From positions 114,747,501 to 114,811,500 of the forward strand of contig CM065811.1 of assembly GCA_033398695.1 (NCBI GenBank): 64,000 nt of DNA, given 5' to 3'. Source of the DNA: Orobanche coerulescens. Its lineage: Eukaryota > Streptophyta > Magnoliopsida > Lamiales > Orobanchaceae. Numbering within the stretch: position 1 is the first letter of the stretch; each line of letters opens with the position of its first letter. Of the stretch, positions 1-10,857 are shown one piece after another. The notes beneath the pieces were generated by a model that ran no database searches, was not told the origin of the DNA, and saw only the letters and a program-made list of their open reading frames with translations. The position numbers were made by a program, and so were the translations under genes.

Positions 1-515
1 ATCATATCTTCAGCTGGGGTGTGAATTAATGGTGCATGTATTTGACATTTTTGGCACCGCTTAACCATTTCCACCACTTTCTTGCTCATGGTCGGCCATA
101 AAAATCCAGCTCTTAGTGTTTTGCTAATTAGCGCCATTCCTTTGGTATGATCCACGCAGCACCCTTCATGGATTTCTTCCAGTATACTCCGCCCTTCTTC
201 TTCCGAGACGCACCGCAGTTATGGACCGAGGTAGGATCTCTTGTATAATTCATCATTAATGCAACAGAATCTCGCTGCCCTTCGTATAACTTTTATTCTC
301 TCTTGTCTTTCATTGGGTAGTTCTGCTCTTCTTAGGTATGCTAACAAAGGAGTTCGCCAGTCCGCAATCTCGTTCACCTCCATCACCTGTTTCGTGATGC
401 TACTCCGGGCTGCTCCTAAAATAGTTACTATCCATGAGCGACAATCCACCAAAGAGCTTCCCATTTTTGCTAAGTAATCAGCTTTTACATTTTCCGCCCT
501 AGGGATATGGATCAA
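1..515 (-). pseudogene. Integrase N-terminus and linker of element T
   Basis: This piece follows the second RNase H. The first 98 codons (515 to 222) form the linker usual in Tat pol (RAENVKADYLAKM, then NDELYKRSYLGP). A TAA stop at 219-221 interrupts the frame, after which it continues to the window edge with an HHCC zinc-binding domain: His-x7-His in EIHEGCCVDH and Cys-x2-Cys in RCQKCQ. The integrase catalytic core lies beyond base 1. The frame upstream is shifted by one base near 529. Broken by one stop and one frameshift, so not functional as read. Confidence 0.85.
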
Positions 516-526
516 CTTCCATTCAC

Positions 527-832
527 CTAGTTTTTGGCTGCCTCTTTCACTTCTTCGACATACTTCTTCATCCGATCCTCATTTATCTCAAATTTTCCTC
601 CTACCTGTTGCGTGACCAGCTGAGAATCAGAATAAGCTATGAGCCGTCGTGCACCCAAGTCTATCCCCAGCTGCATTCCCTTAACCAGGGCTTCATATTC
701 GGCCTCATTGTTGGATGCTTTGAAATTGAACTTTACGGCATACTCTAATTGCTTGCCCTCTGGGGTAGTAAGGACTATCCCTGCCCCAGAGCCACTGGTT
801 GTTGCCAATCCATCAACATGCAGTAGCCACTA
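527..832 (-). pseudogene. Second RNase H domain of element T pol
   Basis: Translated on the minus strand the piece contains GAGIVLTTPEGK, then NNEAEYEALVKGMQLG and YSDSQLVTQQV, the usual blocks of the additional RNase H found after the normal one in Tat-lineage elements (acidic residues in AEYEAL and the SDS block are the expected active-site positions). A TAG at 830-832 cuts it from the preceding part of pol and a stop at 527-529 coincides with a one-base shift into the integrase linker frame. Confidence 0.85.
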
Positions 833-2316
833 TCCTTCTGGCGGCGATGGTGTGGCCCCCTCTTGGATGAAGTCCGCTAGGGCCTGAGCTTTAATTGCCG
901 TTCTTGGCTCATACTCCATGTCATATTCCCCCATCTCTACCGCCCACTTCACCAGGCGACCTGACGCATTAGGTCGTCCTAGAGTTTCTCTTAAGGGCAA
1001 GTTGGTTCGCAGCTTTATTCGGTGGGCTAGGAAAACTTGTATAATAAATGGGCTTTTGCTTACTCATTTATTCTCTTAGCAAGACCGAGCTAACTGCCCC
1101 CTCTCATACGGATAAGTAGAGTATGATCTCTTCTCCTGGTACTGGTTTGGTGAGCAGAGGCAGCTCGGCCAAATATTCTTTCAATTTTTTGAATGTTGTT
1201 TGCGCTTCGGAGGTCCATTCGAATTTGTTCCCTTTTCTTAAGAGTTTAAAAAATGGGAATCCCTTCTCGGCTCAGCCCTGCTATTCTTCCTGTTAGTATC
1301 TGGATATCCTTGATATTTTTTGGGGGATTCATTTGTAGCACTGCCTTGACCTTTTACGGGTTGACCTCGATTCCTTGCTCTGTGACTAAGTAACCCAGAA
1401 ATTTTCCTGATCTCACTCCAAAAGAACACTTTGATGGGTTGAGCTTCGTTCCGTACGTGCGCAGATTTTCGAACGTTTCCTCTAGATCTTTGATATGCTC
1501 TCCTGCCTTTACACTTTTTACTAGCATATCATCCACGTACACTTCCATGTTTCTGCCGATTTGGGATTTAAAGATTTTGTCAACCATCCTTTGATACGTA
1601 GCTCCTGCATTCTTTAACCCGAAGGGCATGCGTACATAACAGAAAGTTCCTTTAGATACCACAAAGCTAACCCTTTTCCTATCTTCGGGTGCGAGGGGAA
1701 TCTGATGGTATCCCTGAGAAGCATCCATCATACTGAGCAGTTCACACCCCGAGGTTGAGTCCACTAGCTGATCTATGCGGGGTAACGGGTAGTGATCCTT
1801 TGGGCATGCCTTATTTAGGTCTCGGAAGTCCATGCACATCCTCCACTTCCCCTGGATTTTTCCTACCATGACAGCGTTGGATAACCACTCCGGGAACTGA
1901 ATTTCCATTATGTGTCCAGCTCGGAGGAGCTTGTCAACTTCTTGCCCAATAATCCCATCCATCTCTGGCCCAAAATGTCTCCTCTTCTGCTTTACTGGTC
2001 TTACGGTAGGGTCGATGTTTAACCTATGCTCGGCGACTGTTGGGCTGATTCCCACCAGATCCTCGGCCGCGAATGCGAAAATATCCACAAATCTACTTAG
2101 TAAGCAGATAAGGCTTTCCCTTATCCCATCATCTAACCGGTTTCCCACGTGAGTTTTTGATTTTGGCTTTCGAGGAACCAATTCTATTTCCAGCAACTCC
2201 TCATTGGGCCTGACACCTTCCTCCTCGGCTTCCTCATGCGTCTTTGATTTTTTATTCTTTTTTAACTCTGGATCCAGGCCTCCTAGCTCGGATGTCCTCT
2301 TATTGCACTGCACTCC
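833..2316 (-). pseudogene. Reverse transcriptase and first RNase H of element T
   Basis: Codons 2313 to 1354 give a reverse transcriptase with intact blocks: CMDFRDLNKACPKD, the MMDASQGYHQIP palm block, MPFGLKNAGATYQRMVD, and the catalytic YVDD in MEVYVDDMLVKS. The GKFLGYLVTEQGIEVNP connection follows. A TAA at 1351-1353 ends this frame. Downstream the connection and first RNase H are recognisable in pieces (WTSEAQTTFKKLKEYL, RASGRLVKWAVEMGEYDMEY-like text, AQALADF), with a damaged stretch near 1030-1100. A stop codon also separates this piece from the protease at its 5' side. The enzyme would copy element RNA into DNA; this copy cannot. Confidence 0.9.
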
Positions 2317-2946
2317 CTACTTTACCATTGTTTGGTAACAAGATCGGGACACAAACTGATCCCCGGATACTTCTCCTACCTCGCCTCCTACGGGGAATTT
2401 TATTTTCATGTGCGCGGTAGATGCCACTGCTTCGAACTTGTTCAGTCCCGGTTGCCCTAGAATGGCGTTATAGGTTGATTTGGTGTCCACCACTAAAAAC
2501 CTGAGCGTCTTGACGTTCCGATGAGGTATCCGAACTAGTGCTACCGGAAGCACCACTTCTCCGACCGGTTGCACCTTGGTCATGCAGAACCCATAGAGTG
2601 CCGTATCTACATTTTTTAATTCTACCTCAAGGTTCATCTGTTTGAAACAATCATAGAACAGGATGTTCATCGAGCTTCCTGTATCGATGAATACTCTTTG
2701 CACATCATAACTGGCAATCTCTGCAGTGACGACCAGTGCGTCATTATGGGGTGCATGTATCCCGCTATAATCCGCAGGGCCGAACTGAATGATAGGCCCG
2801 ACAGAGGCGACCTCTTCGAACTGATGACACCTAGCCTTTCGCGTGTGAGCTTTCCTAGCCTGGTTAGAATTTTCATCGGTTGGTCCTCCTGATATCATGT
2901 GGATCACTAATTTCTTAGTTGGGGGACCAGCAGGTCCCCGAGGGGC
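2317..2946 (-). pseudogene. Aspartic protease of element T
   Basis: The minus-strand frame 2907-2317 reads SGGPTDENSNQARKAH, a conserved Tat linker, then VGPIIQFGPADYSGIHAPHNDALVVTA split over the usual spacer, and the protease active site VFIDTGSSMNILF with Asp-Thr-Gly intact. LGQPGLNKFEAV near the end is the usual second conserved block. It follows gag after one in-frame TAA (2947-2949), and is followed by a TAG before reverse transcriptase. The protease would cleave the Gag-Pol polyprotein in the virus-like particle. Confidence 0.88.
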
Positions 2947-4367
2947 TTATCTTTTCACCCCCGTCCCCCCTTGGAGCATGGGCGGTTGCCTTCGGCCCCC
3001 ATTCCTATGCTGATATGTGAATTCCATTAGATACCCTGCTCGGACCAGCCTCTCGATCTCATCTTTAAGGTGTTTGCACTCATCTGTTTCATGCCCGTAA
3101 TCATTGTGGAATCGATAATAAAGCTCGGATTTCAGCTGGGTAGGCCCATTAGAACGAGATGCAGGCCACTCGATAACCCTGTTCATCTTGCCTTCAACTA
3201 CCTCCAAACCTGCGCTCTCCTCATCGTTAAGCTGTATTGGTCAAATCTCGGTCGCCTTGGACTGGTATCGCTCTTCCTTCGGTCTGCGTTCCGATCTACC
3301 TTTCTACGTGGTATTTCCTCCTGAGGCAAATTTCCTCGAAAGGTATACTCCTCGCGCTGCGCCACTCTGCTAGCTCTTCTTTCCCCATCTTCAGGTTTTT
3401 CTTGCAATTCTTCCATATCCTTCTCGGTTTCTTCAACATTGATGTATTTTGAACATCTTGCTAAGACCTCGTCATACGTTCTGGTTAGTTTTTTATCCAA
3501 CGAGGTGCGTAACAGTCCTGGCCTTAGTCCCTGCGTCAAGGCACGGGTCTTTACCTCTTCATACGACGAGGGTACCTCCAAACATGCCTTTGTAAATCGG
3601 GTCACATAAACCCTCAGTGCTTCTCCGGAGTACTGCTTGATGCTGAATAAGGACATGAAGGTCTTCTGGTGAGCCCTGGCGCTTGCCAAGTGAGTCAAGA
3701 ACGCCGAGCTGAAAGTTTTGAAGCTCGTGATTATCCTAGGGGGTATCTGGTGGAACCATTCCTGAGCTGACTCCATCAGCGTAGCTAGGAATGCTCTGCA
3801 ACTCACGGCCTCTGAATATCTGTGTAGTACGGACATGTTCTCGAATCGGTATAAATGTCGGGTAGGGTCCGAGAGTCCGTCGTAGATGAAGGTGACAGCC
3901 CTAAACCCATACGGGAGTTCGGCCTAAAGTATGCCCTCCGAGAAGGGGTGGCCTGGATGACCCTCTGTGTCCTTCCCCGCAACCCTTTGTCGCAACTCGT
4001 CTAGCTCGTCTTGCATACTGGATATTAAGGGATCCAGCGTTTTTTCCTGCCTAGGCCGCTCCAATACTCTTGGATAGCTCTCCCCATGCTCTTCCTGCTG
4101 ATCAATTTCCTCCGGCCCATCCAAAAAGATGGGTATTACTTTTCGTGGTATTCTTTGCTATTCGACCTCTCGGTTCTTCTGGATCGCACTAGCGATTATG
4201 TCGGCTAAGGCTTCATTCGTCAGTGTGATTGTGCTGGGTGCAGCTTATTCTACCAGGGTGATGGGTGTTTTTTCCGTAGTCGGTTCTCCACCCGCAGCTG
4301 CTAGTTCCTCTCCCAAATTTCGGGGTATCAACTCTCCTATTTTCTTATGGTTCGTTTCTTCTGCCAT
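2947..4367 (-). pseudogene. Gag of element T
   Basis: An ATG at 4367 starts MAEETNHKKIGEL, 43 bases after the primer site. The frame is interrupted by TAA (4245-4247), TAG (4158-4160) and TAG (3924-3926), then continues as the retrotransposon Gag core (AQEWFHQIPPRIITSF, TFMSLFSIKQYSGEALR, YVTRFTKACLEV). Near the C-terminus is a Tat-type zinc knuckle, YYRFHNDYGHETDECKHLK, in which the usual first Cys position reads Tyr, so metal binding is probably lost. The frame ends at TAA 2947-2949 in line with protease. Gag would form the particle shell. Confidence 0.88.
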
Positions 4368-4410
4368 TACTGATCTCATGTCTTAGTTCAAAGTGAGTCG
4401 ATGTCACAAC

Positions 4411-4428
4411 TTCCCACAGACGGCGCCA
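4411..4428 (-). other. Primer-binding site of element T
   Basis: On the minus strand the sequence TGGCGCCGTCTGTGGGAA starts five bases after the LTR end. Its TGG start (complement of a tRNA CCA end) and position identify it as the minus-strand DNA priming site. I do not assign the tRNA. Confidence 0.8.
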
Positions 4429-4583
4429 CTTGATGTAACCGAGCTGATCGGCCACCAAGAACCGGGTTAATCTCAGGAGTTTATCTAAGAAAGCCCGGAT
4501 GTATGAAGTGTTGCCTTTTCTCTCTCTAAAATATGCTGTAATCTCAGAATTATGCTTGGCCTTTGAAGGAAAGCCCTCCTCTT

Positions 4584-4592
4584 CCTTTTATA
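4584..4592 (-). promoter_or_regulatory. TATA box in T LTR
   Basis: Minus strand TATAAAAGG about 160 bp before the LTR end and primer site, the expected place for the element promoter. Confidence 0.65.
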
Positions 4593-4879
4593 GAAGAGAG
4601 AACCGCTTATCTTTTAAGATCTTCCCTGATTTTTAGGGAAGATCCCGGATATACAGGGATTCAGGCTGCGATTTCCCATCCCTGGATATCCGGGATTGAG
4701 GAGTATGGGCTTCCAATCCCCAAATCTCCAGGATTCTGTCAGGTGAGTCGCGATTTCCTTTCCCGAGAGTTCAACCTTCGTGAGTCCGGCGATTTCCGAC
4801 CCCGGTTATGACTTAGTAGGTCGGTTCATATTATAAAGGATCTCTTAGGTCGGGATACTCTTATCCAAACCCGTAGGTC

Positions 4880-5010
4880 AGCGAGGCCTTTCGAGGTCAG
4901 CCCTCTCTTAGCAGAGGCCACAGGTTAGCGGGGCCCCCGAGGTCGGCACCCTCTTATATGAGGTTATAGATCGGAGAGCCCTCTGAGGTCGGCATCCTCT
5001 TGTCTGAGGA
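4880..5010 (-). repeat. Palindromic short repeats upstream of T promoter
   Basis: Three imperfect units of about 50-60 bp each carry GAGGTCGGCA or GAGGTCAGCC followed by a CCTCTT...GAGG hairpin word (for example CCTCTTATATGAGG). They lie upstream of the TATA box on the minus strand. Confidence 0.6.
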
Positions 5011-5113
5011 CATAGTTCGGACTTCATTAGTCCAATCCTCCTTTCCTTTACTCAAGGATCGGTACGCCGGTTTATATTGGTCCTCTTTAAACCGGGTTTT
5101 TAGGGAGTGTACA

Positions 5114-6412
5114 TTCGTCGTCCTATCAAAGTGAGCCTAGTAAATAAGTTCTTACGGTGTTCTTTGGGGTAATTCCGATATCTTTCTGCTTTGGGTTAAT
5201 GAAGAGTATGATTAGAACTATTGTAAGAAGAATTATCTTGTGGTATATTGAAGAATCTGACCGTAGGATGTATTTGATCTTAGATGGGATACAACGAGCT
5301 CTAGTCGGGTTAGTATCCTAATGTTGATTCAACTCTGAAATGGTATAGGGCAGATTAGTAAGCTTGTATGATTGAGGATATTATGCCCTTTTTATGTTCT
5401 TATGATGATTAAAACGATTATCCTGAAACGTTAGTTATACCGGTGTTCTTGTTCGTTGAAGGTTCGGGTTTTGGTGGATTGATCGAGTGAGAGTTCTTCG
5501 AGTTGGTTGAAGATTTCTTTTTCGTAGTAGCAACCCTTTTCGCCATTTCTAAGGCAAGTATCGTATTTTGAATATTGGTTTAATATTGAGGATTTTGATA
5601 ATACATATTGTTATTCATGTTGTTGGACATGAGGTTATTCCAGTTGAATTGTCATTATATCGTTATTAATTGATTTTATATTCATGTGGATGGACATATC
5701 GATTTCTTGCATATGTGTATGCATAGTTGTGTTCGTGTATGTTGTGTTGATCTTGTGAGATCACGTGATCTATGCTGAGGGCGCTAGATTGGATGGCCAC
5801 TATGCGTTGGACTGACGGGATCATCATGGGGATCTATGCTGAGGGCGCTGGATCGTTGGACGGGTTTTCCACCATGCGTTGGTCCGACGGGATCATATTG
5901 GGGATCTATGCTGAGGGCGCTGGATCGTTGGATTACCCTTTGTTATGTTGATGGAATCATGTGGACTCCCATTGTTGGATTCCGGTAGCGGAAGTCCGTA
6001 TTGTGTGTTTTATTATGCACCGTTGTTTCATCTTCGATTTGTGTATTATGATACTTCTACTAGCATCGTTTTGCTAACCCCTTTGGGGGTGGACATTTAT
6101 TTTGATGTTCAGGTAGCCGAGGAGCGGGGAAACAACCATAGTACCGACATGACGATGAAGGGGCTCAGTGATGTTAATTGTCGTTACCTTGTCTTTCTGG
6201 TTTACTTTCAGTACTCGAATATGCGTGTCTTATTGATGTTTTGAAACGGTTGTAATAATGGACTCATTTGAACTGTTCGAACTGCTTTTGTATTTTGAAC
6301 TTTAATGGTACTGTTGTATTATTTTTACATTTTTCTTCAAATTAGCCTTGTAAATTCTTATTTAAAGAGTTTGCGGCGCAGTAATTATTCAGAATATTTC
6401 GGGGTGTTACTC
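5114..6412 (+). repeat. P0: 3' part of an E-family LTR, plus orientation
   Basis: No gene. The stretch ends TTTCGGGGTGTTAC, matching the GGGGTGTTACA end of E-family LTRs. It shares with them an AAGGCAAGTATC word (5551), a tandem-repeat block (5767-5945), TTGATGTTCAGGTAG (about 6101-6115) and a final block before the end. The left side is cut by element T; the U3 part with promoter is missing. It meets E1, which has the opposite orientation, at 6412/6413. One open stretch at 5945-6244 (99 codons) has no recognisable motif and I treat it as chance. Confidence 0.65.
5767..5945 (+). repeat. Minisatellite in P0, about 64-72 bp x 3
   Basis: GATCTATGCTGAGGGCGCT recurs at 5767, 5831 and 5903 with TTGGTCCGACGGGATCAT between. 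Unit lengths differ slightly. Confidence 0.8.
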
Positions 6413-7145
6413 TATCGATCCTTACGGCTGTAATAGGCATAGCCTTACGGCCGTAACCGAACTCTCAGGGGTCACTGACTGAAACATGTCGAGTCACTAC
6501 GGCCGTCAGAATCGACACTTACGGCCAGAATTAAGACTGCACGGCCAGAACCAAAGACGCCTTACGGCCAGAATCGCCTTCGTCTAGCACAGGCTCGTCG
6601 ATCACTTACGGCCGTAACCGGCACTTTACGGCCGTAACTCGGCCAGGCCAGTACCTGCTCCACAAAGTGCGGCCGTGACTCGGCCGTGGCCACTTCCGAC
6701 GGCCCAGACAACCTCGAAACCCAAACCTGAATATGAATCGAAGATACGGTTACGAAGTACTCGCAAAGACGAATCTAAGCGCTAAGAGAACACACGATTC
6801 CGACCACCCGAAGGCTCGAAATTCGACAACAGAATGTAATTACCCCAAACTTTGGGAAATTATGAAAACACCAAGCCAAAGCTCACAATATGAATAATAA
6901 CATTAAATGAACTTATGAGAAACTCGAAACAACAACTTCGGACGAGATTCGCAAGAATCGAACTCATGTGCGGAAAAGCCGCTTAAGAACACTGAACTCA
7001 ACAAAACTGCACCGAAACGAACTCGGATGACAAAAAGTGCAGAATTAATCATTCTTGGAATGACGAAAAGGTCACAACAGACTCACTAAGATGGACTTCC
7101 ACCAAAAAAAGAAAATTACCAGAAATCGAAATTGCGGATATTACT
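6413..7145 (-). repeat. E1 3' LTR, U3 part only
   Basis: Minus-strand LTR piece ending on the plus strand at GCGGATATTAC (7145), next to a polypurine tract. From 6700 on it matches the U3 of E2/E3/E4 (AATTACCCCAAACTTTGGG and following). The promoter side is missing, cut at the P0 junction. 6421-6690 is full of TTACGGCCGTAA palindromes. Confidence 0.75.
6421..6690. repeat. TTACGGCCGTAA palindromic array (E1 U3)
   Basis: TTACGG(C/G)CGTAA and its half ACGGCC recur about a dozen times. It sits where E2-E4 carry TTACGTACGTAAC and P1 carries GCCGCGGCAC. Confidence 0.8.
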
Positions 7146-7704
7146 TACTACCCTCCTTAAAAGAAGTTTCATCCCGAAAATTAAAACAAGTAGGGAGAAG
7201 CAATATCCCGCCAGGAAAACTCAACGAAATACACAAGAAATGCGTAACTTACGCCCAACGGCGAAACGTTACAAGCAACGCAAATGAATATACGGCGTGA
7301 AAACACGCTCCATGATGACCAACACAACGCCACCGGTAGAGACATAATAAAACCAACAAGTGACAAGCGTTATCAAATAGATAATACAATCAAGTCAATT
7401 ATCCGAACAATCACAAGATAGGAGGTACCAATATAAGAAAACATGCACAGTCAAGAAAACAGAAAATAAACACAAAATGTTCCACAAGGACAATCATAAA
7501 CAATTCGAACTGCCGAAATCCTCGAAAACCACACTAGGCATCTTTGTGTCCTTTCGGAGCCGGGAGGCAACCTCGATCCCCAAATCTCTTAGTTACCGTC
7601 TCGCAACGCACGGCTCGGTGACCCACCTGGCCACACTCGAAACAACTGACTAACGGTGAACGACAATTCTCCACGGTACGAGATCAGGCAACAACAGTCA
7701 GACA

Positions 7705-7862
7705 ACCACGATCGAACAACAATGATCGAACAATAACGACCGAACAAAAATGATCGAACAACAACGATTGAATAACAACGATCGAACAACAACGATCGAA
7801 AAATAATGATCGAGTAACAACGATCGAACAACAATGATCGAATGACAACGGTCGAACAATAA
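7705..7862. repeat. 15-bp minisatellite in E1 interior
   Basis: About ten units of roughly GATCGAACAACAAC(A/G), spaced 15 bp. E2 and E3 have only two or three units at the matching place (16747, 38331), so the array expanded in E1. Confidence 0.85.
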
Positions 7863-9642
7863 CTCCGAAGTTCACACTTCAACTCAAGACATTAAAAGAG
7901 TTGGTAGAAACTAAAAGATGTTACTTTCGAACAAAGTTCACAAGAATCGAATCGTACTCGGAAAAATCACAACGATAAACAGATTGATCTGAAACAAGGT
8001 CACAACCCGTTCGAACAATGACAACTGAGATACCAAACAAGTTCAAAAAGTATCAACGAACACGAGCAAGTCGATAGAATTGAGAGAGAGAAAATGCAGA
8101 AGTCAAACATAATACGGGCATTACATTCGACCTCTTATGAAAGAAATGTCGTCCCCGCAACTCATAACAACAGGAGCATGGTAGCAACACAAAAAAAACG
8201 ACAGAAACATCTCCCATGGGCCTCTTAGAGCCGATCCTGAAATCTGTGTTGAAGGGCGGACTCCAGAAGTCTCGGTAACCAATTCGCAAAACTGGATTAT
8301 GTGTCCCTCGAGTCCACACTTGCAATCTGCTACTGGCGTGGAAGGAAAATTTGCACGTACATGCCCCAGCATATTACAGTCGATACGCCCTGGCATACCG
8401 AAAATACAACTGCTAGGTACAATAGAATATAACATTGCAAAACAACATAACGGAGATGTCAATTCAACACAACATATCCACGTAAGGAGACCCACGTACA
8501 CTAAATCAGAGCAACAACGGCATATATTCGGCGATTTCAACGGCCCAAACGATAACCAGCACACAATCACAAAACATCATGAAACAATCATAGATGTACA
8601 CAATCATACAAACCCAAGCTCTAACAGCTCGTACAGGTGCGGTAGCATGCAAATCACCACGAAATGACAACATTGTAGATCAACATTACACCTCTCACAG
8701 AGGGCTAACATAACAAATGCATGGCGAATGACTCAACGCTCACACCACCAATTTAATCGCAATTCGGAGGGCTAACACCCTAACGACAATACCAACATCA
8801 TACACACCTTCTCCGACCACAAGCAGGAAGTGATAGGTTTTAAAAACAAAAACTACCTCTGAAAAAGAAATGATTTTGGAAACACTAGTTGATCTTGAGT
8901 ATCACCTTTTCAAAAAGTTGTACAAACATCGTTATCGAGACCTTGAAAAACCATCTTGCGTTTGATAAAACGAGGACACTTTCCTTTTAGTGAAAAACTT
9001 TCAGAAATATTCGACCCTTGGGTCTAAGCAAATGCATTTCCAAAATTAATGGAGTATAAAAAAAATATTTTGGTCCTCAAAGTAGAAGAATTTTGAAATA
9101 GATAGTTGCGCTAGTAGGTGCCTCAAAAATACAATCCATTTAAAAGTACGTCTTGAATTTTATTTTCTAAGATACTCAAGGTTTTCAAAAATCCAATAGG
9201 CCAGAATGCCCAAAACTCACACGCATCGACATTCACTTACATACATCATAATATGCGCGTCAACTCGTTCAAAACCAGGACAACGCCTGTCTTTTACCGG
9301 AAACAAACAGTCAAATATCATAATCAAAAGGACATAAATAACGACAACACTCCTCATATAAACGAAATATGAGAGTCACATAAACGCATCACAAAACCGA
9401 GAATCCGCATAAAGATTCCATCAGTTAACACATAGCCATACCACTAACTCGTGTCACACGAGGCACAACACAAAGAAGGGAGACTTACGTCCACAGGTCG
9501 CATGAAGGTGATGATCGCCCCACGATACTAATCACGACCAACAAACTCAGACGACGCGTCGCGACACGACTCAGTCAGACAAAATCTGACGAGACAAAAA
9601 CTCAACAGACACCACTAAACCCGACAGTCTAGGTTTCTACAA

Positions 9643-9659
9643 CCTAAGCTCCGATACCA
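9643..9659 (-). other. E1 primer-binding site (initiator tRNA-Met type)
   Basis: Minus strand TGGTATCGGAGCTTAGG, four bases from the LTR end at 9664. It resembles TGGTATCAGAGC, the standard plant initiator-Met primer site, with one change. Confidence 0.8.
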
Positions 9660-9663
9660 TTTA

Positions 9664-10857
9664 TGTAACACCCCCAATCCACTCAGGGATATTAAACGCC
9701 GTAGAACCTTTCCTCAAGGATCTACCAGGCTGGTAACAACATTGGACATATCAATAATGCCTTTAAGGCTAAAATGACTCAGTAGACCGATTTGGTCTTT
9801 CAATAAATACATACAACTCAATCACAATACACGCCCACGCAGGGTCGAATACAACACACTCCCGTACAACAGGGAAAGAATACTGCAGTGGAAATAAAAT
9901 ACTACTAAACCAATACGACATCAAACAGGTCCTCGTGTGATTAGTATCGTTCATATTTCATCATCCTTCATGCTGACCCTGTGCTATGCTCCCCAAAACC
10001 TGAATGCAATACAGACATCCACCCCCCGATTAACCGGGGGTTAGCAAAATTCCACTATTTTGCTAGTGCAAGTACAAAGTGCAAAATATGAGTTATACAA
10101 TTCAAGTCCAAGAATAATGATAATCAGGAATCCTCAAAGATTCAAACAGAACGAGAAATACTTCCCGAGGCAAGAGTTTAAGTACAACTTTCCAAATTCG
10201 AAAGATCACAAATCAAGAGAAACAATTTGTAAAATGGTTTAAAAATGCCCTCAGGAGTTTTCTGTAATTTAGGATTATCGAATCCTTGTCTTTCCAAAAA
10301 TCAACAGGGGTCACAACCCAAAGGTTTTATTTTCACAAATAAAACCAATGACAATTCACAGGGTTAAAACCCACGCCACGTGTCCTCGACGGACATAAAA
10401 TCAACACAACATAATTACCCAAGATACGGAAATCTTGGTCACACAAATACAACACCAACTCATGAATCCAGAGTGAAGTCATAGATTCTCTCCCGAGGTG
10501 AGCAAAGCACATCCACAAATCATATACACACCAGTGTGAACACTTGTCACGACATCTCACGGTTGTATCAATCACTTGTTGTCTCCTGACCATATGATCA
10601 CATGCCACATGTCACCGTAGATATTCTTTGGCGTTCACGGTTGGATGAATCACTTATTGCATCCTCACCACATGATCACAAGCCTTGTGTCACCGTAGTT
10701 TTTCTTAGGCTCTCACGGTTGGATCAATCGCTTCTTGCATCCTGACCACATGATCGCATGTCATGTATCACCGTAGGCCCCACCCACATTCACACATCAC
10801 ACACATATCACAATACAACAAAGATATCCAAACAATTCACCCAGAGGCATCAAACAC
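9664..10857 (-). repeat. M1: E1 5' LTR, inner part
   Basis: Starts TGTAACACCCCC on the plus strand directly after the primer site. Carries the family blocks TAGTATCGTTCA, a CAG/GTTTT-type word near 9997, and a minisatellite. At about 10857 (ACACTTAG/TATC) it jumps back to an earlier part of the LTR. Confidence 0.75.
10553..10790 (-). repeat. Minisatellite in M1, about 78 bp x 3
   Basis: Units run CACGGTTGGATCAATCGCTT, then TGCATCCTGACCACATGATC, a CATGT word and TCACCGTAG. Occurrences near 10559, 10638 and 10717. Confidence 0.8.

Larger units (their letters stand above)
1..5113 (-). mobile_element. Tat-lineage Ty3/gypsy retrotransposon 'T', cut by window edge
   Basis: Read on the minus strand the order is 5' LTR (4434-5113), primer site (4411-4428), gag, protease, reverse transcriptase, RNase H, a second RNase H, and the start of integrase, which runs off base 1. 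The order and the second RNase H place it in the Tat lineage of plant Ty3/gypsy elements. Gag to reverse transcriptase lies in one reading frame broken only by stop codons (4245, 4158, 3924, 2947, 2314-2319 and 1351); a further stop lies at 830, and one frameshift is visible near 529. The rest of integrase and the 3' LTR are outside the window, so the target duplication cannot be checked. Confidence 0.93.
4434..5113 (-). repeat. 5' LTR of element T
   Basis: About 680 bp. On the plus strand it starts TGTAACC and ends GTGTACA, so the ends form the TGTA/TACA inverted pair. The inner end is fixed by the primer site; the outer end is inferred from the inverted pair because the partner LTR is outside the window. 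It holds a TATA box and imperfect repeats. Confidence 0.75.
7146..9663 (-). other. E1 interior, non-coding
   Basis: About 2.5 kb between polypurine tract (TTAAGGAGGG on the minus strand, about 7150-7160) and primer site. Both strands hold only short open frames with no domain I recognise; 8121-8570 (-) and 8299-8667 (+) overlap each other and look like chance. It aligns along its length with the interiors of E2 and E3, including the CTCCGATACC leader, so it is a conserved but non-coding interior. Confidence 0.7.

Noticed and set aside
5945..6244. 99-codon ORF in P0
   Set aside because: Lies in LTR sequence across a candidate splice acceptor; no domain and no counterpart in sister LTRs.
8121..8667. 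Two ORFs of 149 and 122 codons on opposite strands
   Set aside because: They overlap antisense in the E1 interior, have no recognisable domain and are not preserved in E2 or E3.
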